From Streptomyces sp. CC208A (GTDB lineage Bacteria; Actinomycetota; Actinomycetes; Streptomycetales; Streptomycetaceae): a stretch of 64,000 bases of DNA. Of this stretch, positions 1 through 11,150 are shown piece by piece (within the stretch, counting starts at the first letter, position 1; each line of letters begins with the position of its first letter). Under the pieces are notes generated by a model. The model ran no database searches. It worked only from the letters and a program-made list of their open reading frames with translations, and had not been told where the DNA came from. The DNA lies in contig NZ_JASCXN010000011.1 of assembly GCF_030010625.1 (NCBI RefSeq), positions 62,001-126,000 on the forward strand. Direction: 5' to 3'. The position numbers and the translations under genes were made by a program.

Positions 1-2173
1 ACGCCGGGACGTCGTCGGGTGCTTGCCGTGGTGCGGGCGTACGCGCCGATGACCCGGCATCCGGCCGTACCGGGGGAGGGGGTGTTGCCCTGGCGTCCGC
101 CTTCCCCGCCGGCCTGTTCTCGATGGCGGCGGCCAGGGCGCGCAGGCGGGCGGCGAGCAGGGAGGGAGGCGCCGTGACGACGTGCTTTCCCTTCTCCCGC
201 TGTACCACCCCGGCGACGAAGGGTGCCTCCAGGAAGGCCAGAGCCGCCTCGATCTCGGCCTGGTCCAGAGGGGTTTCGAGGGTTCCCTTGGTCTCCCGCC
301 AGATGTCCCCGGCGTTCAGCGCTCCGGCGGTGTATTCGATGTCGACGGGGTCGTTCCCGCTCTTCCACAGAGTGTCAAGCACCAGGCTCAGGGTCTCCTG
401 CCGCCGCTCCGCCGCCTGCCAGGTGAGCGCCAGCGATTCCGCTTCTCCGTACGTCACCAGTGCGGTGAGTTCATGGGGAGCGAGAGGGGTACGGCCGTGC
501 CGCAGAAGGGCGTTCGCGAGCTCGCTCGCGGTGAGCAGGGCCACCTTCTCCTTCTCGGCCTCCTCCGTGAGCCGGGCGTCGAACCGCGGACCGATCAGCA
601 CTGTGCTCTGTGCCCCGTGGCGCTCGCGGTGCTTGCCCAGGCTCCAGAACTCGACGTCCCGACCGGTCAGCAGGCCGGCGCCGTCCGTCTTGGCCTCCAC
701 CGCCACGCGGCGACGGTCGGTCGGTGACTGCCAGAGTTCGATGACCACATCCGTCCTGTCGGGGCCGCCGATGTGCTCGGCCTTGACGCCGAGGGCCTGG
801 AAAGCGGCGGCGATGGCACGCTCGAAGCGCCGGTAGTCGGCGCTGTCGACGGAAGCCGCCAGGATCTCGGCGGCCAGCCGGCCGTGGTCCGGAGAGGCGG
901 CTCCGTCGCCAGGGGAGGAGCTCCCCTGGCGGGAGGCTTCCGCGGCGCCTCCACCGGTGTCTTCCTGACCGTCGGAATCGGCCCGCGCGAGCAGCGGCAG
1001 CGTGCGGACCAGAGCGGTCCCCAACTCCGTTCTCCGGACGGCGAGTCCGATGCGTTCGGCGAGTCCGGTCTCCAGGAACAGCGCGAGGCGGCGGGTGACG
1101 TCCTCCCGGGTGAGGCCGGTTTCCGGGTACCGGTCCGCGAGGAGGCGGGCGAGTGCGGCCGAGGAGGTCCCGCCCTCCAGCGCGTCGAGGGTTTCTCCCA
1201 GCAAGGCGACGTGGAGATGCAGGAGACGGATGAAGTCCAGGGGTTCCCCGGACGCCAGGCAGTCGACGGTGCGCTCGGTCGCCGCGAACGTGTCGCTGCC
1301 CACCTGGGTCAGGAGTCCGAGTGAGCGCAGGGTTCCCAGCGTCTGTTCGGCGGAGGACTCCAGGACGTCGAATTCCTCGGCGCAGAAGGTCAGGAAGTCG
1401 GTTCGCCGGATCTCCGGCACTGCGGCGTCGAGGAGCCGGGCCAGCACCTCCGTCCGCGTACCGCCCGCGATATAGCCCACCTGACGCTTTCGCGACCGCA
1501 GCGCGGCCTGGTCGGCGTCGGACAGGGCAAGGGCCAGGGAGTGGGGCGGAGGGGGAAGCTCGATGGCCTGAGAGGGAGCCCGGCGTCGATGGGGGAGCTG
1601 ATCGGGGTCGACCGGTTCGACGAGTTCCAGGAACTGCCGACCGCGTTCCGTGGGGACGATCAGACCGTTGGTCCAGTAGTCGACGAGTTCGGCCGCGCGG
1701 AACCAGTACACGCGTCGGCGGACCTGGTCGAGCGTGTTCCACGGCAGGCCGTACTCCTCTGCCGCGACCGCGTTCAGTTCGGGGTGGGTGAGGCCCTTCC
1801 CCAGGGCGGCGAGCGCTTCGCCGACGAACCTGACGTTCGCGTGGAGAACGGCGAGGAGATAGAGGTCGTCCTCGGAGACGAGGAAGCGCCTGGCCTCGGG
1901 GGTGAGTACCAGGCGGGCGGGGCGCCCCTCCCGTGCCACGAGCCCGCAGGCCCCGAGTGCGTGCACCGCGTTCCGCATCGGGAGCGACCTGTCGGCATGC
2001 GGCCAGGTGAACGGGCGGTCGATCGCTCCGTCCTCCGCGACGGCGGCCAGGAGCGCACGGAGATTCCCGATGATCTCCTGGGGGTTGCCCGGGATGTGCG
2101 GTGCGGCGCCGGCTCGTTTCGCCCATGAGAGAGGTGTGGGAATACTTTCGGACTCTGGTGGCCGCGATGACAT
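1..2173 (-). CDS. Partial PD-(D/E)xK nuclease-like protein with duplicated winged-helix modules (C-terminus off left edge)
   Basis: An open minus-strand frame with strong third-position GC runs without a stop from ATG at 2173 to base 1, giving at least 724 residues. The start has a good ribosome site (GGAAGAG, about 5 nt upstream). Residues ~20-400 hold two related halves, each with a winged-helix-like segment, a helical LLHxHVxxxGExLxAL-type segment and a second DNA-binding-like segment. Residues ~455-545 fit a PD-(D/E)xK nuclease core: GGPDRTD with D475, then VEAKT with E493 and K495. A Pro/Ala-rich stretch follows ~residue 690. I infer a restriction- or defence-type endonuclease. No partner gene is visible and the family is not recognised. 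It reads away from rpsL, with 404 bp between the two starts. Confidence 0.82.
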   Translation of the reverse strand, partial: MSSRPPESESIPTPLSWAKRAGAAPHIPGNPQEIIGNLRALLAAVAEDGAIDRPFTWPHADRSLPMRNAVHALGACGLVAREGRPARLVLTPEARRFLVSEDDLYLLAVLHANVRFVGEALAALGKGLTHPELNAVAAEEYGLPWNTLDQVRRRVYWFRAAELVDYWTNGLIVPTERGRQFLELVEPVDPDQLPHRRRAPSQAIELPPPPHSLALALSDADQAALRSRKRQVGYIAGGTRTEVLARLLDAAVPEIRRTDFLTFCAEEFDVLESSAEQTLGTLRSLGLLTQVGSDTFAATERTVDCLASGEPLDFIRLLHLHVALLGETLDALEGGTSSAALARLLADRYPETGLTREDVTRRLALFLETGLAERIGLAVRRTELGTALVRTLPLLARADSDGQEDTGGGAAEASRQGSSSPGDGAASPDHGRLAAEILAASVDSADYRRFERAIAAAFQALGVKAEHIGGPDRTDVVIELWQSPTDRRRVAVEAKTDGAGLLTGRDVEFWSLGKHRERHGAQSTVLIGPRFDARLTEEAEKEKVALLTASELANALLRHGRTPLAPHELTALVTYGEAESLALTWQAAERRQETLSLVLDTLWKSGNDPVDIEYTAGALNAGDIWRETKGTLETPLDQAEIEAALAFLEAPFVAGVVQREKGKHVVTAPPSLLAARLRALAAAIENRPAGKADARATPPPPVRPDAGSSARTPAPRQAPDDVPA

Positions 2174-2211
2174 CTGCTCTCTTCCGTGTCAGGGAAAGCC
2201 TTGAGAGTCAG

Positions 2212-2262
2212 ACGATAGGCAGTTTTCTCGCGGAGTGAAGTCGCTTCATCACTTCGAGTGAT
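2212..2262 (-). promoter_or_regulatory. Candidate promoter and inverted repeat for the nuclease-like gene
   Basis: Reading the minus strand, TTCACT (2239-2234), 16 nt and TATCGT (2217-2212) resemble a -35/-10 pair about 40 nt before the ATG at 2173. Immediately upstream lies the perfect inverted repeat ATCACT-TCG-AGTGAT (2248-2262), with a second small repeat GAAG-TCG-CTTC beside it. The placement would suit an operator, but no regulator is known, so function is inferred. Confidence 0.35.
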
Positions 2263-2355
2263 CGCTCGGCGTGGGTGGCGGGGGGTTCCGCGCGCTCGCC
2301 GGGGCGCCCCGAAGGGTGGGTGATCTTCGAAGTCGGGGTCGCCCGGGCTTTTCTT

Positions 2356-2384
2356 TTGACCGCAGTCCGTGCGATAGGTACGCT
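2356..2384 (+). promoter_or_regulatory. rpsL (str operon) promoter
   Basis: TTGACC (2356-2361), a 17-nt spacer and TACGCT (2379-2384) form a good HrdB-type promoter. The predicted transcript would begin near 2391 and carry a leader of about 185 nt before rpsL. The rplM promoter in this window uses the same -35 and -10 hexamers. Confidence 0.6.
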
Positions 2385-2502
2385 CATGCCTTGTGCCTGG
2401 GGTGTGCCTGGGCTCCTGTGCGTGTCCACAACCGCACGGCGAGTCAGATAGCGGCCACCGTGATCCGCGCCCTTTCCGCGCTCTGCGGAGGTCCGCCGGA
2501 TC

Positions 2503-2527
2503 CGACACGCCCGACCGCGTGGGTCGG
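2503..2527 (+). promoter_or_regulatory. Leader stem-loop shared with rpsJ
   Basis: A 25-base block containing the hairpin CCGACC-GCGTG-GGTCGG lies in the rpsL leader. It recurs base for base at 12437-12461 in the rpsJ leader. No T-tract follows. A shared RNA control element for ribosomal protein operons is inferred. Confidence 0.55.
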
Positions 2528-2577
2528 TGAATGTTCCAGGTTAGTAGTACTTACGGCACACAGAAACCGGAGAAGTA

Positions 2578-2949
2578 GTGCCTACGATCCAGCAGCTGGT
2601 CCGGAAGGGCCGGCAGGACAAGGTCGAGAAGAACAAGACGCCCGCTCTCGAGGGTTCGCCCCAGCGCCGTGGCGTCTGCACGCGTGTGTTCACGACCACC
2701 CCGAAGAAGCCGAACTCGGCCCTCCGTAAGGTCGCGCGTGTGCGTCTGACCAGCGGCATCGAGGTCACGGCCTACATCCCGGGTGAGGGACACAACCTGC
2801 AGGAGCACTCCATCGTGCTCGTGCGCGGCGGCCGTGTGAAGGACCTGCCTGGTGTTCGTTACAAGATCATCCGCGGTTCCCTCGACACCCAGGGTGTCAA
2901 GAACCGCAAGCAGGCCCGCAGCCGCTACGGCGCCAAGAAGGAGAAGTAA
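2578..2949 (+). CDS. rpsL: 30S ribosomal protein S12
   Basis: This 123-residue protein is full-length S12, which sits in the decoding centre of the 30S subunit. The GTG start follows GGAGAAG. The PKKPNS and VKDLPG loops are intact with K43 and K88, the positions where substitutions give streptomycin resistance or altered antibiotic production in Streptomyces; this copy has the sensitive wild-type residues. It is the first gene of the str operon, 2 nt before rpsG. Confidence 0.98.
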   Translation: MPTIQQLVRKGRQDKVEKNKTPALEGSPQRRGVCTRVFTTTPKKPNSALRKVARVRLTSGIEVTAYIPGEGHNLQEHSIVLVRGGRVKDLPGVRYKIIRGSLDTQGVKNRKQARSRYGAKKEK

Positions 2950-2951
2950 GA

Positions 2952-3422
2952 ATGCCTCGTAAGGGCCCCGCCCCGAAGCGCCCGGTCATCATCGACCCGG
3001 TCTACGGTTCTCCTCTTGTCACGTCGCTGATCAACAAGATCCTGCTCGACGGCAAGCGCTCCACCGCCGAGCGCATCGTCTACGGCGCCATGGAGGGCCT
3101 GCGCGAGAAGACCGGTGCCGACCCGGTCGTCACGCTGAAGCGCGCCCTCGAGAACGTCAAGCCGGCTCTTGAGGTCAAGTCCCGCCGTGTCGGTGGCGCC
3201 ACCTACCAGGTGCCGATCGAGGTCAAGCCCGGTCGTGCCTCCACCCTCGCGCTGCGCTGGCTCGTCGGTTACTCCCGCGCCCGCCGCGAGAAGACCATGA
3301 CCGAGCGCCTCATGAACGAGCTCCTGGACGCCTCCAACGGCCTGGGTGCTTCGGTCAAGAAGCGCGAGGACACGCACAAGATGGCCGAGTCCAACAAGGC
3401 CTTCGCGCACTACCGCTGGTAG
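2952..3422 (+). CDS. rpsG: 30S ribosomal protein S7
   Basis: This is 156-residue S7, the primary binder that nucleates assembly of the 16S rRNA 3' domain (the 30S head). The sequence opens [10 protein letters not shown] and ends with the basic [14 protein letters not shown] tail typical of the bacterial protein. It lies between rpsL (2 nt) and fusA (39 nt) in the usual str order. In other bacteria S7 represses its own operon, but no such site is evident here. Confidence 0.98.
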   Translation: MPRKGPAPKRPVIIDPVYGSPLVTSLINKILLDGKRSTAERIVYGAMEGLREKTGADPVVTLKRALENVKPALEVKSRRVGGATYQVPIEVKPGRASTLALRWLVGYSRARREKTMTERLMNELLDASNGLGASVKKREDTHKMAESNKAFAHYRW

Positions 3423-3461
3423 TCGCAACCCCCATCGAGACCGAGAGAAGACTGAAGCCTT

Positions 3462-5588
<2,127 letters not shown>

Positions 5589-5598
5589 CGCAACCGCG

Positions 5599-5634
5599 TT
5601 CAACGCACCGCGTTCACACACCTTAGGCTTGACA
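5599..5634 (+). promoter_or_regulatory. Possible internal promoter before tuf
   Basis: The 161-bp fusA-tuf gap contains TTCAAC (5599-5604), 19 nt and TAGGCT (5624-5629). An overlapping TTGACA (5629-5634) lacks a convincing -10. Streptomyces tuf1 genes are known to have their own promoter in addition to operon readthrough, which fits, but the hexamers are imperfect. Confidence 0.3.
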
Positions 5635-5749
5635 CCGACCGGTGGGGGGCCGTCCCGAGAGGGATACCCCCTGCCGGGCGGCACCCCAGCAAAGATCACC
5701 TGGCGCCGATGAAGCAAGGCGTTCAGAACCACTCCACAGGAGGACCCCA

Positions 5750-6943
<1,194 letters not shown>

Positions 6944-6988
6944 CCTTGAACTGACCTGGTGGCTCCCAGGAGCCGCTGAGCAGTGAGG

Positions 6989-7020
6989 GAAGGCCCCGCA
7001 CCGAGAGGTGCGGGGCCTTC
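6989..7020 (+). terminator. str operon terminator
   Basis: A perfect 14-bp stem, GAAGGCCCCGCACC paired with its complement across a GAGA loop, lies about 45 nt after the tuf stop. A long U-run is absent, as is usual in Streptomyces. Confidence 0.85.
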
Positions 7021-7068
7021 TCGCTTGTCCGGTACGAGCCGGTCAGGGCCGCGTCCGGTACGAGCCGG

Positions 7069-9057
7069 TCAGGGCCGCCAGGACCAGGGCCGCCCGTCCG
7101 GCCCGAGCCCCACCACCGTCACCCCGCGGGCGCCCACGTGGAGCGCGGGCGCCCCCACCGCGGCGGGACCCCCCGTCCGGGTACGCAGCCGCCCTCCGGC
7201 CCGTACGCACGGCCGCCCCGCGACATCGAGTCCGAGGAGCACCGTGCCCAGCGCGCCGGAGCGCGCCGCCCGCACCTCCCCGAAGCCGTCCAGGCCCGCG
7301 TCGGCGCCGTCGGGCCCGAGCAGCCGCGCCGAGGCCGGCGGCCGGAAGTACAGCCCGCCGCCCGCGCTCGCCACCGTCGAACCCGACAGCGGCAGCGCCC
7401 CTGGCGCCTCCCGTCCGTCCACCCAGTGCCGTACGGACTCCCGCCCCGCCGCGTACAGATGCGTCTGCCCCGCCGCGTCCAGCGAGACCGCGAGGCCGTC
7501 CTGCACCACCGCCTCCCCCGGCAGCGCCCGCCACGCCCCCCAGGACCCGTCCGGCTCCCGGACCCGCTCGGCGACCCCCCGCGCCGCGTTCCGTACGTGG
7601 AGCCGCACCCGCCCGTCCGGTGCCGTCACCGCCACCGGGGCGCCGAGCCGCCGGCTGCGCTCCGCACCCGTGTCCGGGGTGCCGAGCCCCCGCCAGGCCA
7701 GGAACGGCCCGCCGGGAACGCGCTGTTCGAGGAGGACCACCTCCCGCCGGTTCGGCCCGCCGTGCCCCTCCAGGGCCGCGAACCGTATCCCGAGGAGCAG
7801 CACCCGCCCGTCCGGCAGCACCGCGGAGCCCAGCGCGGGCGCCAGCGGCCCGCCGCCGAGGTCCTCGGGCGGCCCCCACACCCCGGCGGAGGTCTCCCGC
7901 CACCGCACGGCCCGCAGCCCCAGCACGCCGTAGGCGGCGAGCAGCCCGCCCGGCTCCTCGACGAGCCGCGGGCCCGCCCCCGGCCAGCGGTGATGAGTGG
8001 ACCGGACCCACCCCTTGCGGTTGGTCAACGGCCGCTCGCCGCCGACCCCGTAGTCCCCGCATCCCGAAGGGTTCCCGCACTCCCAGGACGGGTCGCCGCC
8101 GTACGGCACGAGCCGGGCGGCCTTCCCCGCCAGGACCCGCGGCGGCAGGTTCTTCGGCCAGTGCCGGTTGTAGTAGCCGCGGAAGGCGGTCGCCGTGAAG
8201 ACCGGGACCGGCGCCCCTTCCCGTACCTCCTCCGCCACCCAGCGCACCAGCGCGGCCCAGCTGAAGCGGGCCGCCGCGGTGTGGTCCTCGTGGTCCGAGT
8301 AGCCCGGCTGCTCGGAGTCCCGGGGCCGGCCCGCGCCGGGCCCGGTCCGGGCGTCCGGATCGGGGTCGAGGGTGTGCACGACGGTGGGCCGGTAGCGGCG
8401 CAGCAGCCCGGTGAGGGTCTCCACCAGACCGTCGTGGTCGTACGGCCCCGAGCGCGCGACCGGCGACCCCGCCGAGCGGTGCGCGGGCAGCTCCAGGGCC
8501 CCGCGGTCCTCCCACAGCGCGGTCAGGGCGGTGTAGCGGCGCGGGGTGTGCATCGGCAGGTCGAGGAAGACCAGCTCGACCCGCCGCCCCCCGTGCTCCA
8601 GGACCGCCCGCTCGGCCGCCCGTCCGCCGCCGACCGCCAGCACGCCGCGCCGCCACGGCGTGAAGAGCGGCAGCCCGAGCGCCTGCGCGTAGCTCTGCCG
8701 GAGCCCCTGGCGGCGGGCGGAGGAGTACGCGGCCCGGTCCGGCGCGGTCTTCGGCATCCCGTCGACCCGGTTGACACCGGTGTGCTCGCCGGCGGTGACG
8801 TAGACGGAGACCAGCGGTACGCCGGCGTCGAGCAGCCGCTGCGAGTCCGGGTTCATGAAGTACAGGTCGTCGTCCGGATGCGCGACGACCTGGAGCAGCA
8901 GCGCCCGCCCCGGCTCCCCGCCGCCGACCGGCCTGCCCGGCGCCGGATCGGCGGCGGGCCCGGTCCGGCGCGGCGCCGGTACGGAGCAGCCGGCGGCCAG
9001 GGAGGTGGTCACGGCGATCGCGGCGGCCAGGAGCGCGCGACGGGACGGTCTGTGCAC
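7069..9057 (-). CDS. Secreted PIG-L/LmbE-type deacetylase lipoprotein
   Basis: A 662-residue protein starting at GTG 9057. A basic start and hydrophobic segment end in a SLAAGC lipobox near residue 24, so it is probably a membrane-anchored exported lipoprotein. The metal-site signature AHPDDD follows at about residue 60 and GYSDHEDH at about 260, as in zinc-dependent N-acetylglucosamine deacetylases of the PIG-L family. The last ~350 residues are repetitive and beta-rich with recurring LPDGRV and APDGRV segments, suggesting a propeller-like domain. The substrate is unknown. A much longer frame reaching back to 9666 overlaps the next gene and was rejected. It is divergent from the DGPF gene. 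Confidence 0.85.
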   Translation of the reverse strand: MHRPSRRALLAAAIAVTTSLAAGCSVPAPRRTGPAADPAPGRPVGGGEPGRALLLQVVAHPDDDLYFMNPDSQRLLDAGVPLVSVYVTAGEHTGVNRVDGMPKTAPDRAAYSSARRQGLRQSYAQALGLPLFTPWRRGVLAVGGGRAAERAVLEHGGRRVELVFLDLPMHTPRRYTALTALWEDRGALELPAHRSAGSPVARSGPYDHDGLVETLTGLLRRYRPTVVHTLDPDPDARTGPGAGRPRDSEQPGYSDHEDHTAAARFSWAALVRWVAEEVREGAPVPVFTATAFRGYYNRHWPKNLPPRVLAGKAARLVPYGGDPSWECGNPSGCGDYGVGGERPLTNRKGWVRSTHHRWPGAGPRLVEEPGGLLAAYGVLGLRAVRWRETSAGVWGPPEDLGGGPLAPALGSAVLPDGRVLLLGIRFAALEGHGGPNRREVVLLEQRVPGGPFLAWRGLGTPDTGAERSRRLGAPVAVTAPDGRVRLHVRNAARGVAERVREPDGSWGAWRALPGEAVVQDGLAVSLDAAGQTHLYAAGRESVRHWVDGREAPGALPLSGSTVASAGGGLYFRPPASARLLGPDGADAGLDGFGEVRAARSGALGTVLLGLDVAGRPCVRAGGRLRTRTGGPAAVGAPALHVGARGVTVVGLGPDGRPWSWRP

Positions 9058-9246
9058 GGCGGATGGCCCTTCCCCCGGGATCGGTCCCTGGCAAGACGGG
9101 TGGGGAGGGGGCGGGGGTTGCCCACCGAAAAGCCGAAAAGATTTTTTTCGAAGATCTTCCTGGTGGATGTAGAGAGCGCCCTCGCGGCTCCGACCGTAGG
9201 GTGACAGCGCGCCGACGGGGCGCGCGGGACGGGGAGGACACCCGAG

Positions 9247-9609
9247 ATGAAGTACGTCGCGATGATCTACGGCAACCAGGCCAAGTGGGACTCCTTCCCG
9301 GCCGAGGCGTGGCCCGACGCGATCGCCCGCCAGGAGGCCTTCAACCGCAAGTACCGCGAGACCGGCGAACTCCTCGGCGCCTACGGCCTGGCCGACGCGG
9401 CCGCCGCCCAGCTGATCCGCCGCGAGTCCGGCGCCCCCGCTGTCACCGACGGCCCCTACCTGGAGACGAAGGAGTACCTGGCGAGCTTCTACCTCCTGGA
9501 CTGCGACTCCCTGGAACGCGCCCAGCAGATCGCCGCCGACATGCCCTTCGCCGACGTGGACCCGGTCGAACTGTGGCCGATCCTGCACGAGTCCGCGGCG
9601 GACGTGTGA
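9247..9609 (+). CDS. DGPF/YCII-related protein
   Basis: This 120-residue protein carries the DGPF-type signature TDGPYLETKEYL near residue 75 and a YCII-like ferredoxin fold pattern. Its biochemical role is unknown. Family members are typically encoded beside ECF42-group sigma factors, as here. Its stop overlaps the start of the downstream sigma gene (GTGA), which suggests translational coupling. A GGGGAGG ribosome site precedes the ATG. Confidence 0.9.
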   Translation: MKYVAMIYGNQAKWDSFPAEAWPDAIARQEAFNRKYRETGELLGAYGLADAAAAQLIRRESGAPAVTDGPYLETKEYLASFYLLDCDSLERAQQIAADMPFADVDPVELWPILHESAADV

Positions 9610-11132
9610 CCGGGGGAGCGACGGGGCCGGACCCGGCCGGGGCGGACCGGCACCGGCCGGGCCCACCCGGTGCGGGTCCGGCCGGCATGGGGTCGGCGGG
9701 CGGGGACCTGGCCGGCGCGGGTTCGGTCGACGGAAGACCGGCCGGCGCGGGCCCGATCAGCGAGGGCTTGGCCGGCGTGGGGCCGACCGGTGCGGGTCCG
9801 GCGGGCGTGAGGCCGACCGACGGGGACCTGACCGGCGCGGGTTCGCCGGACGGGGCGACCGGGGTGGCCCCGGCTGGTGCGGGCTCGGACGGTGAAGACC
9901 CGGTGGGCGTCGAGGAGTTGCTGCGGGACAGTGCGCCTCGGGTGCTCGGGGCGCTGGTGCGGCGGCACGGGGACTTCTACGGGTGCGAGGACGCCGTGCA
10001 GGAGGCGCTGATCGCGGCGGCCCGGCAGTGGCCGGAGCAGGGGGTGCCCGAGCGGCCGGGGAGCTGGCTGCTGACGGTGGCCCAGCGCAAGTACGTGGAC
10101 CAGGTGCGCAGCGAGGCCGCGCGCCGGCGGCGCGAGGACGCGGTCGCGCTCGCCACCCCGGCGGCGGAGCTGCTCGCGCCCGCCGCAGACGAGGCGGGGG
10201 AGGGCGCGGCGGACGACTCGCTCGCGCTGCTCTTCCTCTGCTGCCACCGGGACCTGTCGCCGCCGAGCCGGATCGCGCTCACCCTGCGCGCGGTCGGCGG
10301 TCTCACCACCGCGCAGATCGCCGCCGCGTTCCTGGTGCCGGAGGCGACGACGGCGCAGAGGATCAGCCGCGCCAAGCAGACCGTCCGGGCGGCCGGGGAC
10401 ACGCTCGCGCTGCCCGAGGGGGAGGACCGTACGGCGCGGCTCTCCGAGGTCCGGCACGTGCTGTACCTGATCTTCAACGAGGGTTATACGGCGAGCGGCG
10501 GCGAGGAGCTGACCGCCCCGGAGCTGTCGGCGGAGGCGATCCGGCTGGCCCGGCTGCTGCACCGGCTGGTGCCGGACGACCCCGAGACCGCCGGCCTGCT
10601 GGCCCTGATGCTCCTCACCGACGCCCGCCGCCCCGCCCGCACGGGCCCGCACGGCGAACTGGTGCCGCTGGCGGAGCAGGACCGTTCCCGCTGGGACGCG
10701 CGGCTGGTCGCGGAGGGCGTCGCCCTGATCAGCCGCACCCTCCCGCGCGGCCGGGTCGGCCCGTACCAGATCCAGGCGGCGATCGCGGCGGTGCACGACG
10801 AGGCGGAGTCGGCGGAGGCGACCGACTGGCCGCAGATCCTCGCCCTGTACGAGCTCCTGGAGCGGACAGGACCCAACCCGATGGTCACCCTCAACCGCGC
10901 GGTGGCCGTCGCCATGGTCCACGGCCCGGAGGCGGGCCTCGCCCTCCTCGACACCCTGGCCGCCGACAAGCGCCTGGCCCGCCACCACCGCCTCCTGGCG
11001 ACCCGCGGTCACCTCCTGGAGCTCACCGGCGACCGGGCAGCGGCGGCGGAGTCGTACCGCGAGGCCGCCCGCCGCACGTCCAGCGCCCCGGAGCGCCGCC
11101 ACCTCACGGAGCGGGCCCGGGGGCTGGGCTGA
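9606..11132 (+). CDS. ECF42-group RNA polymerase sigma factor with a repeat-rich N-terminal extension
   Basis: From residue ~100 the protein matches ECF sigma factors: a sigma2 region around HGDFYGCEDAVQEAL, then a sigma4 helix-turn-helix, LTTAQIAAAFLVPEATTAQRI. A ~200-residue TPR-like C-terminal extension follows, with the FNEGY and LNRAVAVAMVHGPEAGL motifs typical of ECF42. The GTG at 9606 overlaps the DGPF stop and gives 508 residues. The first ~95 are unusual Gly/Ala/Pro repeats; a start inside them (for example GTG near 9904) would give an ordinary-length ECF42 protein. No anti-sigma gene is nearby. Confidence 0.88.
   Translation: MTGGATGPDPAGADRHRPGPPGAGPAGMGSAGGDLAGAGSVDGRPAGAGPISEGLAGVGPTGAGPAGVRPTDGDLTGAGSPDGATGVAPAGAGSDGEDPVGVEELLRDSAPRVLGALVRRHGDFYGCEDAVQEALIAAARQWPEQGVPERPGSWLLTVAQRKYVDQVRSEAARRRREDAVALATPAAELLAPAADEAGEGAADDSLALLFLCCHRDLSPPSRIALTLRAVGGLTTAQIAAAFLVPEATTAQRISRAKQTVRAAGDTLALPEGEDRTARLSEVRHVLYLIFNEGYTASGGEELTAPELSAEAIRLARLLHRLVPDDPETAGLLALMLLTDARRPARTGPHGELVPLAEQDRSRWDARLVAEGVALISRTLPRGRVGPYQIQAAIAAVHDEAESAEATDWPQILALYELLERTGPNPMVTLNRAVAVAMVHGPEAGLALLDTLAADKRLARHHRLLATRGHLLELTGDRAAAAESYREAARRTSSAPERRHLTERARGLG
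9661..9900 (+). repeat. Imperfect 120-bp tandem repeat inside the sigma-factor 5' region
   Basis: Blocks at 9661-9780 and 9781-9900 align with a 120-bp offset, best over the first ~65 bp: TGCGGGTCCG and CGGGGACCTG recur exactly 120 bp apart. A 60-bp sub-period built around GCCGGCGCGGG is also visible. Translated, this gives ~20-residue units such as GAGPAG...GDLxGAGSxDG. Confidence 0.7.
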
Positions 11133-11150
11133 GCCCGTACCGGCTACCGG

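Noticed and set aside
471..2126. 551-residue open frame on the minus strand
   Set aside because: It is Arg/Pro/Gly-rich and out of frame with the strongly GC3-biased nuclease-like gene that covers the same bases.
2578..2949. Streptomycin-resistance allele of rpsL
   Set aside because: K43 and K88 are both wild type.
9063..9605. N-terminal extension of the ECF42 frame back to 9063
   Set aside because: It overlaps the DGPF gene in another frame and has Arg-rich non-coding composition; the GTG at 9606 is coupled to the DGPF stop.
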